From Microbacterium ureisolvens (GTDB lineage Bacteria > Actinomycetota > Actinomycetes > Actinomycetales > Microbacteriaceae), in contig NZ_JADIJE010000010.1 in the NCBI RefSeq assembly GCF_015278315.1, positions 121,849 through 185,848 of the forward strand: DNA of 64,000 nucleotides. The letters are read 5' to 3'. Both the position numbers and the translations under genes were made by a program. The notes under the pieces are model-generated. The model ran no database searches and was not told where the DNA came from. It worked only from the letters and a program-made list of their open reading frames with translations. Positions 46,697-55,018 of this stretch are shown in pieces (position 1 is the stretch's first letter; each line of letters begins with the position of its first letter).

Positions 46697-48229
46697 TCAG
46701 CGCTCGTCGGAGCGCGGGTCGTCGTCGCTGTCGTCCCGCTGGTGCGAGACGACGTGCGGCAGGGCGAACTCCTGATAGCCGGGCTGGCCGATCTTGGAGT
46801 GGCGACGCGAGTATGCGAAGTAGATGACGAAGCCCACCGCCAGCCACACCAGGAAGCGCAGCCACGTCTCCACGGTGAGGTTCAGCATCAGATAGACGCA
46901 CACGGCCGCCGAGAGCGCCGGGAGCCACGGATTGAGCGGCACCTTGAAGGAGCGCTTCAGATCCGGGCGCTTGCGCCGCAGCACGATCACGCCGATGGAG
47001 ACCAGCACGAACGCCGACAGCGTGCCGATGTTGACCATCTCCTCCAGGAGGCCGATCGGCGTGAAGCCGGCGACCACCGCGACGATGACCGTGACGACGA
47101 TCGAGATGACCCACGGCGTGCGGAACCGCGGGTGCACCTTCGCCAGGCCCGCGGGCAGCAGCGCGTCGCGCGACATCGCGAAGATGATGCGCGTGGCTCC
47201 GATGAGAAGTGTCAGCACCACCGTCGTGAGGCCCGCCACCGCACCGGCGGAGATCAGGGTGGCCATCCAGGTCGCGCCGTGGAAGGCGAACGCGTTCGCG
47301 AGCGCCGCGGCGGGGTCGAGGTCCTGGTAGGGGACCATGCCGGTCACGACGAAGGCGACCGCGCAGTACAGCAGCGTGCAGATCGCCAGCGACGCGATGA
47401 TGCCGATCGGCATGTCGCGCTGCGGATTGCGCGTCTCCTCGGCGGTCGTGGCGACGACATCGAACCCGATGTACGCGAAGAACACCAGAGCGGCACCGGC
47501 GAAGATGCCGCCGACGCCGAACGCGGTCGGCTCGATGCCGGAGAAGAACTGCAGCAGCGGCTGGCTGAGCCCGGTCGCCGCCTCTCGGGGAGCAGGCTCC
47601 GGCACGAACGGCGACCAGTTCGCCGGGTTGACGAACAGCAGGCCCGCGACGATGACGAACAGCACGATGAAGAGCTTCACCGCGACCAGGACCAGGTTCA
47701 CCCGCAGCGACTCCTTGATCCCGAAGGTCATGAGCCCGCCGAGGACGAGCACGAGCAGGATCGCCATCAGGTCGACGGTGCCGCCGTATCCGATCTCGGC
47801 GGGGATCGGCATCCCGAGCTGTTCGAAGAGCGTGCCGAGGTATGCGCTCCACCCCTGCGCGACGACGCTCGCCCCCAGAAACATCTCCAGGATGAGATCC
47901 CACCCGATGATCCACGCGAACAGCTCGCCGAGGGACGAGTACGAGAACGTGTACGCCGAGCCCGACACCGGGACGGTGGAGGCGAACTCGGCGTAGCACA
48001 GTGCCGCAAGGGTGCAGGCGATCGCGGCGACGACGAAGCTCAGCACGATCGCAGGCCCGGCCACCTCGTGCGCGGCGCGTCCGGTGAGGGTGAAGATCCC
48101 CGCGCCGATGACGACGCCGATGCCGAAGACGGTGAGGTCGAGGGCGGTCAGCGATTTCTTGAGTCGGAATTCCGGTTCGTCGGTGTCTGCGATCGACTGC
48201 TCGACGGACTTCGTACGCATGATGCTCAT
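46697..48229 (-). CDS. APC-family amino acid permease (cationic amino acid type)
   Basis: Integral membrane protein of 510 residues with 12 or more hydrophobic helices. The N-terminal GIGVVIGAGIFTLTG is the APC substrate-binding motif on TM1, and AYIGFDVVATTAEETRNPQRDMP follows TM6 (residues about 262-284). It resembles the YfnA/CAT group that carries Lys, Arg or other amino acids. The C-terminal 40 residues are polar and charged. It ends 9 bases from tRNA-Val on the opposite strand. Confidence 0.9.
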   Translation of the reverse strand: MSIMRTKSVEQSIADTDEPEFRLKKSLTALDLTVFGIGVVIGAGIFTLTGRAAHEVAGPAIVLSFVVAAIACTLAALCYAEFASTVPVSGSAYTFSYSSLGELFAWIIGWDLILEMFLGASVVAQGWSAYLGTLFEQLGMPIPAEIGYGGTVDLMAILLVLVLGGLMTFGIKESLRVNLVLVAVKLFIVLFVIVAGLLFVNPANWSPFVPEPAPREAATGLSQPLLQFFSGIEPTAFGVGGIFAGAALVFFAYIGFDVVATTAEETRNPQRDMPIGIIASLAICTLLYCAVAFVVTGMVPYQDLDPAAALANAFAFHGATWMATLISAGAVAGLTTVVLTLLIGATRIIFAMSRDALLPAGLAKVHPRFRTPWVISIVVTVIVAVVAGFTPIGLLEEMVNIGTLSAFVLVSIGVIVLRRKRPDLKRSFKVPLNPWLPALSAAVCVYLMLNLTVETWLRFLVWLAVGFVIYFAYSRRHSKIGQPGYQEFALPHVVSHQRDDSDDDPRSDER

Positions 48230-48306
48230 CGTTCGCGCCTATCGTCATCGGAAGGGCCGGTCGTCGAATGCTAGCCCTCGACGCTCGCCGCGTCGATGCC
48301 CCGCGA

Positions 48307-48312
48307 TAGGTT
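48307..48312 (+). promoter_or_regulatory. -10 box of leaderless promoter (zinc-ribbon gene)
   Basis: TAGGTT, 6 bases before the GTG at 48319. Confidence 0.55.
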
Positions 48313-48318
48313 GGACAC

Positions 48319-49050
48319 GTGAACGCCAGCCCCGCAGACCAGCGCCGCCTCGTCGAGGTTGCCCAGCTCGACGCCCGCATCCGCCAGGCCGACAACGCCC
48401 GCAAGAACCCCCCGCAGGCGGGCCGCGTGCAGGAGCTTCTCGGACGCCGGCAGGAGCAGTCGCAGGAGCTCAGCACGCGGCTCGGCGCGCGCGACGATCT
48501 GCGCACCGAGCTGTCGCGCATCGAGTCGGATGTCGCCGTCGTCGACGCCCGTGCGGCGCGCGACTCCGAGCGCCTCGCGGCCTCCACCAACTCGAAGGAG
48601 GCGCAGGGCTTCGAGAGCGAGCTCGCCGCGCTCGCGCGGCGCAAGAGCGACCTCGAGGACGCGGAGCTCGCGGTGATGGAGCGGCTCGAGATCGCCGACG
48701 CCGCGGTCGCCGAGCAGGAGGCCGTCATCGCAGCGACGAATGCCGAGGGAGCGGAGCTCAGCGCCGAGGGCAAGCGCGCGGTGGCCGAGGCGACGGCCGC
48801 CTTCGACGCAGCCACGCGCGACCGCGCGGCGGTCGCCGGCGAGATCCCCGCCGACCTCCTGGCGCTGTACGACCGACTTTCCGCTCGCAGCGCCGGCGCC
48901 GCGCTGCTGCGCGCCCGCACGTGCGAGGGGTGCCACATGGTGCTGGCCGGCACCGACCTGCAGGTGCTGCGGCAGGCCGCCGAGGATGCTGTCGTCACGT
49001 GCCCCGAGTGCGGCTGCATCCTGGTGCGCGACGGCGAATCCGGGCTGTGA
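48319..49050 (+). CDS. Coiled-coil zinc-ribbon protein (DUF164/CdsZ-like)
   Basis: A 243-residue protein: a long charged coiled coil (about 5-185) and a C-terminal C4 zinc ribbon, with CEGCHM and CPECGC. This is the actinobacterial C4-type zinc ribbon family often found beside genes for RNase H or a PolA-like enzyme. The precise role is unknown; nucleic-acid or protein scaffolding is likely. It lies 38 bases before the polymerase gene. Confidence 0.9.
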   Translation: MNASPADQRRLVEVAQLDARIRQADNARKNPPQAGRVQELLGRRQEQSQELSTRLGARDDLRTELSRIESDVAVVDARAARDSERLAASTNSKEAQGFESELAALARRKSDLEDAELAVMERLEIADAAVAEQEAVIAATNAEGAELSAEGKRAVAEATAAFDAATRDRAAVAGEIPADLLALYDRLSARSAGAALLRARTCEGCHMVLAGTDLQVLRQAAEDAVVTCPECGCILVRDGESGL

Positions 49051-49088
49051 CCCGCCGCGCCCGATGAAGCGAGCCGGGCGGTGCCGCG

Positions 49089-50819
49089 ATGCACGCCGGT
49101 GAAGCCCCCGCCTGGATCGTCCTCGGCCGCACGGACGGCTCCGTCACCGCCGTCCGCCTGGACGCCGACGGGGGCGAACAGGGGCGCGACGAGATCCCCG
49201 GTTCCGCGCTGACGACCTGGCTCGCCGACGCCGAGGCCCGCTGGGCGCCTCGGTGGGTGTGGCACGACACTCCGCAGTGGTACCCGGCGCTTCTCGCCGA
49301 GGCAGTGCGCATCGCCCGGTGCCACGACCTGCGGCTGTGCCACGCGATCCTCCGCGATTCCGCGCTGGTCGCCGATGCCGCATCGGTGAAGCGGTCGCGC
49401 GAATGGGATGCCGCGCCGCACGTCGATGCCGTGCAGGACGCCCCCGCGCTGTTCGAGCTGGACGAGCCGCAGCGGCCGGTCGGCCCGCCGTCGGACGCCG
49501 TCGCGGCTCTCGCCGAGTTCGCCCGGCAGCGCGCCGCCATCCTCGCCTCCGCCCAGCCGGGCCGGCTGCGGCTGCTGACGGCTGCGGAGTCGGCGGGGGC
49601 GCTCGTGGCGAGCGAGCTGCGTGCGGCCGGCCTGCCGTGGGACGCCGACGTGCACGACCGCATCCTGGTCGAGACGCTGGGCGATCGCCCTGCCGGCGGA
49701 GGCCAGCCGGCGAAGCTCGCGGCATCGGCGGCCCGGGTGCGCGGCGCCCTCGGCGATCCGGCGGCGAGTCTCGACTCGCAGCCGAAGCTGCTGCGATCGC
49801 TGCACCGGGTCGGCGTGCTGGTGGAGTCGACCAGCCGCTGGGAGCTCGCCGAACAGCGGCATCCCGTCATCGAACCGCTGCTGGAGTACAAGAAGCTGGC
49901 GCGCCTGCTCTCCGCCAACGGCTGGACGTGGCTCTCGGAGTGGGTCGCGGACGGCCGGTTCCGCCCCGTGTACGTCCCCGGCGGCGTCGTCACCGGCCGG
50001 TGGGCGTCCTCCGGCGGCGGCGCTCTGCAGCTGCCGCGACAGCTGCGCGAGGCCGTGCGCGCCGACCCCGGCTGGCGCCTGGTGGTCGCCGACGTGGCGC
50101 AGCTCGAGCCCCGCGTGCTCGCGGCGATGTCGGGCGACACCGCGCTGGCTGCCGCTGCACGCGGCCGGGATCTGTACGCCGGCATCGTCGACAGCGGTGC
50201 CGTGGCGACCCGCCAGGAGGCGAAGATCGCGCTCCTGGGTGCGATGTACGGGGCAACCACGGGGGAGTCCGGGCGACTGGTCCCGCGCCTGCGCCGCGCC
50301 TATCCGCGGGCGATGGGACTGGTCGATGACGCCGCGCGCACGGGCGAGGACGGCGGCGTCGTCTCGACCTGGCTCGGCCGCACGTCGCCGCCGCCGTCGG
50401 AGGCCTGGTCGGCGGCGCAGTCGCGCGCCACCGAGGCCGACGCATCCGGAGCCGATGAGACCCGCGCCAAGCGCTGGGCGCGGGACCGCGGCCGGTTCAC
50501 GCGCAATTTCGTCGTGCAGGGAACGGCCGCCGAGTGGGCGCTCGCATGGCTCGCCGATCTCCGCACGCGGCTGAGCGCGCTCCCTCCCGTCGCCGCCGAC
50601 CACGGTGCGCCTCGGTCGGGCCCGGCCTTCCAGCGGCAGCCGCATCTGGCGTTCTTCCTCCACGACGAGGTCATCGTGCACACCCCTCAGGAGCACGCGG
50701 ATGCCGCGGCGCAGGCGGTGACGGATGCCGCTGCCACCGCGGGGCGGCTGCTGTTCGGCGACTTCCCCCTCGACTTCCGACTCGACGTGCGTGTTGCCGA
50801 GACCGCGCTGAAGGACTGA
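49089..50819 (+). CDS. Bifunctional 3'-5' exonuclease/DNA polymerase (PolA-like, actinobacterial)
   Basis: A 576-residue family A polymerase homologue lacking the 5' nuclease domain. Motif A appears as ADVAQLEPRVLA (canonical DYSQIELR), motif B as RQEAKIALLGAMYG with Arg, Lys and Tyr kept, and motif C as HDEVIVHTP with the catalytic Asp. The N-terminal exonuclease-like region is degenerate. The biological role, perhaps in repair, is unproven. ATG at 49089. Confidence 0.88.
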   Translation: MHAGEAPAWIVLGRTDGSVTAVRLDADGGEQGRDEIPGSALTTWLADAEARWAPRWVWHDTPQWYPALLAEAVRIARCHDLRLCHAILRDSALVADAASVKRSREWDAAPHVDAVQDAPALFELDEPQRPVGPPSDAVAALAEFARQRAAILASAQPGRLRLLTAAESAGALVASELRAAGLPWDADVHDRILVETLGDRPAGGGQPAKLAASAARVRGALGDPAASLDSQPKLLRSLHRVGVLVESTSRWELAEQRHPVIEPLLEYKKLARLLSANGWTWLSEWVADGRFRPVYVPGGVVTGRWASSGGGALQLPRQLREAVRADPGWRLVVADVAQLEPRVLAAMSGDTALAAAARGRDLYAGIVDSGAVATRQEAKIALLGAMYGATTGESGRLVPRLRRAYPRAMGLVDDAARTGEDGGVVSTWLGRTSPPPSEAWSAAQSRATEADASGADETRAKRWARDRGRFTRNFVVQGTAAEWALAWLADLRTRLSALPPVAADHGAPRSGPAFQRQPHLAFFLHDEVIVHTPQEHADAAAQAVTDAAATAGRLLFGDFPLDFRLDVRVAETALKD

Positions 50820-50852
50820 CGCGGAGCGGAGGTCCAAAGAGCCTCGCGCCGC

Positions 50853-52634
50853 TCACGGGGTGGGCTCGGCGCTGCACGCCCCGCCCACGGTGATCACAGC
50901 CGGATTCATGAGCGGCGTATGGAGCACAGTGATCGACTCCGCGTCGTCACCGTCGACAAGGAAGTGGAATTTCAGCTCGTTGACTTCACCGGGCGACAGG
51001 TTGACTCTCGCAGTGCTGGCGGCACGCCCTGCGTCGATCGCCGTCGTCGCAGGGTACGGTTCCCCCTTGACCTGCACGGCGCCGACGAACGACCCGACCG
51101 GTGCAGCGACGGTGACGTTGGTTCCGATGTCGCCCACGCCGACGCCGAACAGACCGCCGCCGGTGACGCTGACCGGGAGTGAGCCCACATCGAGGGGCGC
51201 GTGACTTCCCATCGTCACGGTCACCGCGATATCGGTCAGCCCGTCGCTTCGGCACTCCACCCGTTGCGCATCGATGGCGACATCCAGGAAGCCGGCCAGC
51301 TTGCCCCCGGTCGCGTCATTGAAGTACACGGCGAACGCCCCCCGCCCGGCTGTGTCCTGCCGAGCCATCGGACCGCCGATCGGTGATGCCTCCAGCACCT
51401 CCTGCTCGTCGGTATGCCGGCTCCACACGGATATCCTTCCGTCGACCGCCGTCTGCTCGACTGCCCGCACCAGGGCGACGGCGTCGATGGATCCCTCCGC
51501 CACACGGCTGAAGACCGCCTCGACGGCGGAGGAGAAGAGCTCGGTCTGCTCATCGGAAGACATCGAGACATACGGCTGCACGAGCAGAGCATCCAGCACG
51601 TTGGCGGCGTCGAGGGATTCGCCGGACTCGAGAACGACCGGCCCTGTCACCGTCAGGAGAGCCTGGAGCACGTAAGGATCCACGGCGATGACCATGTCGG
51701 GCCGCCGGCCGGTCAGCCCTGTCCACCACGACGAGGCGAGTTCGCCGCTGAGTGCGAAATCCGGGGTCATGGACGCGTTCTGGACGTACCGCGCGACGCC
51801 GTCGCCGAACAGCGCGGTCGTCGCCGTCGGTACATCGACCAGCGGGGTGTCACGTCGAGCGAAGGCCGACGAATCGGACTGCCCTGTGAGCGACAGACGC
51901 CCGGCCTCCGCCCGCAGCTCCACGAAAGTACCCGAGATACCGCCCCCGGTACGAAGTTCCGCGGGGTTCTGCACCATCAGCAGAATCGTCCGTTCGCCGT
52001 TGCCGCCGAGGGCAGACGGCAACACGCGTGCGGCGCCCGCGGCCGTCTCGGAGAGAGGCAGCAAGGTGTCGAGGACGTCGCGCATCCGACCAACGCCCTT
52101 CTCGACCGGGGACAGCAGCGAGTCCGTGGCCAGCCCGTGCACCGCTCTGTGGGCGGCGGCGAGCGACCGGGCCGACTCTTCGATCATCGGGGCATCAGCC
52201 GCAAGCGCGGCGGTGTCCAGGAGCGTGCCCGGCTCGCGGTGCCCCATGCTCTCCGCGAAACCGACGAGTCCCGGCGCCGCCGCAGCGACACGCTCAAGCT
52301 CATCGGCCACAACGCGTGCGGCGACGAGGTTCTCGCCCACCCCGGGAAGTGCTTCCGCCGCACGCCACACCGGGTCAGCCGTCGCGCTGGATGCCCGGGC
52401 GGCGCCCTCAGCCAACGCCTCGGCGACGGGGGCGAACGCCGCGCCGTCGCCATTCTCCAGCGCTGTGCGAGCTTGACCGGCCAGTGGCACAAGTGCATCG
52501 AGTTCAGAGGCGACCGTCCACACGCGCCAGCCGAGCCAGCCGGTGCAGACGACGACGAGCAACCCGATCGCTGCCGAGCCGACGAGGATCCAGCGGCGCA
52601 CCCTCCGCGGTGAGCCGCTCGTCTTCGAGGTCAA
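50853..52634 (-). CDS. DUF4012 domain-containing membrane-anchored protein
   Basis: A 593-residue protein with one N-terminal membrane anchor (about residues 16-36) and a large extracytoplasmic part. The segment LLMVQNPAELRTGGGISGTFVEL (about residues 225-247) is the DUF4012 hallmark. DUF4012 proteins occur in Gram-positive envelopes, often near polysaccharide or surface-protein genes, with unknown activity. Its start is one base from the stop of the LPXTG gene, so both are in one transcript. Confidence 0.85.
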   Translation of the reverse strand: MTSKTSGSPRRVRRWILVGSAAIGLLVVVCTGWLGWRVWTVASELDALVPLAGQARTALENGDGAAFAPVAEALAEGAARASSATADPVWRAAEALPGVGENLVAARVVADELERVAAAAPGLVGFAESMGHREPGTLLDTAALAADAPMIEESARSLAAAHRAVHGLATDSLLSPVEKGVGRMRDVLDTLLPLSETAAGAARVLPSALGGNGERTILLMVQNPAELRTGGGISGTFVELRAEAGRLSLTGQSDSSAFARRDTPLVDVPTATTALFGDGVARYVQNASMTPDFALSGELASSWWTGLTGRRPDMVIAVDPYVLQALLTVTGPVVLESGESLDAANVLDALLVQPYVSMSSDEQTELFSSAVEAVFSRVAEGSIDAVALVRAVEQTAVDGRISVWSRHTDEQEVLEASPIGGPMARQDTAGRGAFAVYFNDATGGKLAGFLDVAIDAQRVECRSDGLTDIAVTVTMGSHAPLDVGSLPVSVTGGGLFGVGVGDIGTNVTVAAPVGSFVGAVQVKGEPYPATTAIDAGRAASTARVNLSPGEVNELKFHFLVDGDDAESITVLHTPLMNPAVITVGGACSAEPTP

Positions 52635-52635
52635 G

Positions 52636-53274
52636 TCAGTGCCGTGCAGAACGCCGTCGGATGATCAGGAATCCGGCACCAGCCGCGAGTGCGGCGACGC
52701 CGACGACAGCGATCGGAGCGATCGCCGCCGCCATGCCCGTGGCCGGCAGCGAGGCGGGCGCACTCCCTGGCGGGTTAGCCGAGCACTGCGGCGTCGCAGG
52801 CGGATACGACAACGGCACCACGAGCGACGGGTTGACTTCGATCGTCGCCGTGATGTCGCCGCGCGTCCAACGGAAGTTGCCTGGAACCTCGACCCACTCG
52901 CCATTCTCGAACGCCCAGCCGGGCCAGCCTGTGGCCTCGCCGGACGCGTCGACCGACGCGCCGGGCCACAGCACACGACCCGACAGGCTGCCGTCCACGA
53001 GCGTGCCGAGCGTCAGCGTCGTCGAATTCGTCCCGTCGGTGAGCACAAGCGTCGCAACATCGCTTGTCGACTGACCATCCGGATCGATCAGAGTGATGTC
53101 GAACTCGATCCACGGCGAGTCGTTTTCGCACTCGCCGACTGCGGTGGACCCGGCCAGTGACGGGGTCGCGGGATTAGTCGGCGTGTAATCATCGGCCTCG
53201 GCATGCGCGGCGGACGAACCTCCGAGCGCGACAAGCGCGCCGATCGCTAATGCGGTAAAAATCGATCGCTTCAC
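52636..53274 (-). CDS. LPXTG cell-wall-anchored surface protein
   Basis: A 212-residue exported protein: signal peptide ending SSAAHA, a mature domain of about 125 residues with two Cys (GECEND and PQCSAN), a Pro/Ala spacer, sortase motif LPATG, hydrophobic helix and RRRSARH tail. Sortase would link it to peptidoglycan. The mature domain has a beta-rich look, with repeated Thr/Val strands. It is transcribed ahead of the DUF4012 gene. Confidence 0.88.
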   Translation of the reverse strand: MKRSIFTALAIGALVALGGSSAAHAEADDYTPTNPATPSLAGSTAVGECENDSPWIEFDITLIDPDGQSTSDVATLVLTDGTNSTTLTLGTLVDGSLSGRVLWPGASVDASGEATGWPGWAFENGEWVEVPGNFRWTRGDITATIEVNPSLVVPLSYPPATPQCSANPPGSAPASLPATGMAAAIAPIAVVGVAALAAGAGFLIIRRRSARH

Positions 53275-53393
53275 AATTGCCTCCCCAACAGGCGTGCACG
53301 ACCTCGACTCCCCAGTGAGGTCATCAAGCCGAGGTTACTCCATCCGCGGAGTTCGCGACACCAGCTGATCGTCGTCCGTGCCGGTTGACGGCC

Positions 53394-53399
53394 TAAGAT
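53394..53399 (+). promoter_or_regulatory. -10 box of rnpB
   Basis: TAAGAT, 11 bases before the predicted 5' end of RNase P RNA. Confidence 0.5.
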
Positions 53400-53410
53400 C
53401 GTGTACGCGA

Positions 53411-53778
53411 ATGGGTCGGCTGGACGGTCGCGTCGCGGGCGGTTCGCTGCCGCGCGCCGAGGAACGTCCGGGCTCCGCAGGGCAGGGCGGTGGGTAACAC
53501 CCACCCGGAGCGATCCGCGAGACAGTGCCACAGAGAGCAGACCGCCTCGGCCTCGGCCGGGGTAAGGGTGAAAGGGTGGTGTAAGAGACCACCGGGGTCG
53601 TGGTGACACGACCCGCACGGCAAACCTCGCCCGGAGCAAGGCCAGACAGGGGATGATGACGCGGCCCGCCGAGTCCCCGGGTAGGCCGCTGGAGCGGCAC
53701 GGCAACGTGTCGCCGAGAGAGATGACCGTCCACGGGGCTCACGCCCCCGGACAGAACCCGGCGTACAGGCCGGCCCAT
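53411..53778 (+). ncRNA. rnpB: RNase P RNA, bacterial type A
   Basis: Catalytic RNA that matures tRNA 5' ends. The signature GAGGAACGTCCGGGCTCC is at 53459-53476, AGAGAGATGACCG at about 53716-53728, and ACAGAACCCGGCG at 53751-53763. The ends pair as P1 (GGGTCGGC with GCCGGCCC). Length of about 368 bases fits the actinobacterial form. Ends are estimated from P1. Confidence 0.95.
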
Positions 53779-53810
53779 TCGCACTCTCGACTCTCACGGC
53801 CCGCCGTGAC

Positions 53811-53837
53811 GCCGGCCGTGCCGGCCTTGCCGGCCGC
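53811..53837 (+). repeat. Three copies of GCCGGCC at 9-base period
   Basis: GCCGGCC starts at 53811, 53820 and 53829, just after rnpB and a small TCACGGC/GCCGTGA inverted repeat (53794-53809). It may be part of the rnpB terminator. Confidence 0.5.
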
Positions 53838-53867
53838 GCGCCGACCGGCAGGCAGCGGTCGTCAGCC

Positions 53868-54632
53868 TCAGCCGCGCGCGAGCGCCGCCGCGCCGATGAT
53901 CCCCGCGTTGTTGCGGTGGACCGCCGGCACGATCGGGGTCTTCAGGTCGAGCAGGTGCAGGAACTTGTCGGAGTGCTTCGACACGCCGCCACCGACGACG
54001 AAGAGGTCGGGGCTGAAGAGGAACTCGATGTGGCTGTAGTACCACTGCAGCCGCTCGGCCCACTGCTCCCACGTCAGGCTGTGCCGCTCCATCGCCGAGT
54101 ACGCGGCGTACGCCTCGGCGTCCTTGCCGTGCTTCGCGCGCTGCACGTGTCCGAGTTCCGAGTTCGGCACGAGCACGCCGTCGTACAGCAGTGCGGAGCC
54201 GATCCCCGTGCCCAGGGTGGTGAGGATCGTCAGCCCGTCCTGGTCCTTCGCGGCGCCGTACCGCACCTCGGCGACACCGGCGACATCCGCGTCGTTGGCG
54301 AAGTGGATGTCGCGGCCGAGGCCTTCCTCGAAGAACTTCTCGGCCTCGAAGTCGATCCAGTCGTGCGAGACGTTCGCCGCCGAGAGCGTCCGGCCGTGCT
54401 TGACGATGGCGGGGAAGGCGACGCCCAGCGCGACCGAGGAGTCGTCGGCGACGCCGAGCCTCGAGAGCACCTCCGTCACCGCGGCCAGCACGTCCGGGGG
54501 ATGCGCCCCTTCGGGCGTCGCGACCTTGATCCGGTCGCTGACCAGTTCGCCCCGGTCGAGGTCCACGATGCCGGCCTTGATGCCGGTGCCGCCGATGTCC
54601 ACGCCGACGGCGCGTGCCGCGTCAGATGCCAT
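53868..54632 (-). CDS. ppgK: Polyphosphate glucokinase (ROK family)
   Basis: Phosphorylates glucose with polyphosphate or ATP, a typical actinobacterial enzyme. The 254 residues have VDIGGTGIKAG (phosphate 1), NDADVAGVAE (catalytic Asp), LTTLGTGIGSALL, and SELGHVQ in place of the zinc motif of other ROK kinases, a mark of PpgK. The ATG at 54632 follows TAGGCT (54640-54645, minus strand) by 7 bases; leaderless. Confidence 0.94.
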   Translation of the reverse strand: MASDAARAVGVDIGGTGIKAGIVDLDRGELVSDRIKVATPEGAHPPDVLAAVTEVLSRLGVADDSSVALGVAFPAIVKHGRTLSAANVSHDWIDFEAEKFFEEGLGRDIHFANDADVAGVAEVRYGAAKDQDGLTILTTLGTGIGSALLYDGVLVPNSELGHVQRAKHGKDAEAYAAYSAMERHSLTWEQWAERLQWYYSHIEFLFSPDLFVVGGGVSKHSDKFLHLLDLKTPIVPAVHRNNAGIIGAAALARG

Positions 54633-54639
54633 GCCGAAC

Positions 54640-54645
54640 AGCCTA
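54640..54645 (-). promoter_or_regulatory. -10 box of leaderless promoter (ppgK)
   Basis: TAGGCT, 7 bases before the ATG at 54632. Confidence 0.55.
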
Positions 54646-54730
54646 CCGACGACGACGAAGGCCGATGCGGAGCGCCGCGTCAGTAGGATCGTGCTGACGG
54701 CGACCAGCGACGCGATCCGAGGAGCGGGCG

Positions 54731-54958
54731 ATGAGCAGCGGCAGCGACAAGTACTGGTACAACCTCAAGACCGGCGAGGTCGAGAAGGGCTTCGAGTCAC
54801 CGGCGCCCGATCGAGCCGGCCCGTTCGACACTCCCGAGGAGGCCGCGAAGGCCCCCGAGGTCATCCGCGAGCGGTCGCGCGCGTGGGCCGCTGAGGAGGC
54901 CCGCGAGGACGACTGGGGGTCCGACACGGTGTCCGGAGCGCCTCGCGACGACCAGTAG
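54731..54958 (+). CDS. Small SPOR-like conserved actinobacterial protein
   Basis: A 75-residue polar protein beginning SDKYWYNLKTGEVEKG, then GPFDTPEEAAKAPEVIRERS. This short family is commonly labelled SPOR-domain-like in Actinobacteria because of the GPFDTPEEA phrase, though it is too short for a full SPOR fold and lacks a signal peptide. It precedes glnA2 by 60 bases. Role unknown. Confidence 0.75.
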   Translation: MSSGSDKYWYNLKTGEVEKGFESPAPDRAGPFDTPEEAAKAPEVIRERSRAWAAEEAREDDWGSDTVSGAPRDDQ

Positions 54959-55018
54959 TCTGGCTTCGACCCCGGTCGTACAGACACCTCGGGCGTAGGC
55001 GGCACCGGAGAGGACGCG

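Noticed and set aside
46647..50837. A 1396-codon open frame on the minus strand
   Set aside because: Its middle is the amino acid permease in another frame and its ends run antisense to the polymerase and zinc-ribbon genes. It is low-complexity Arg/Ala/Pro sequence, an artefact of high GC.
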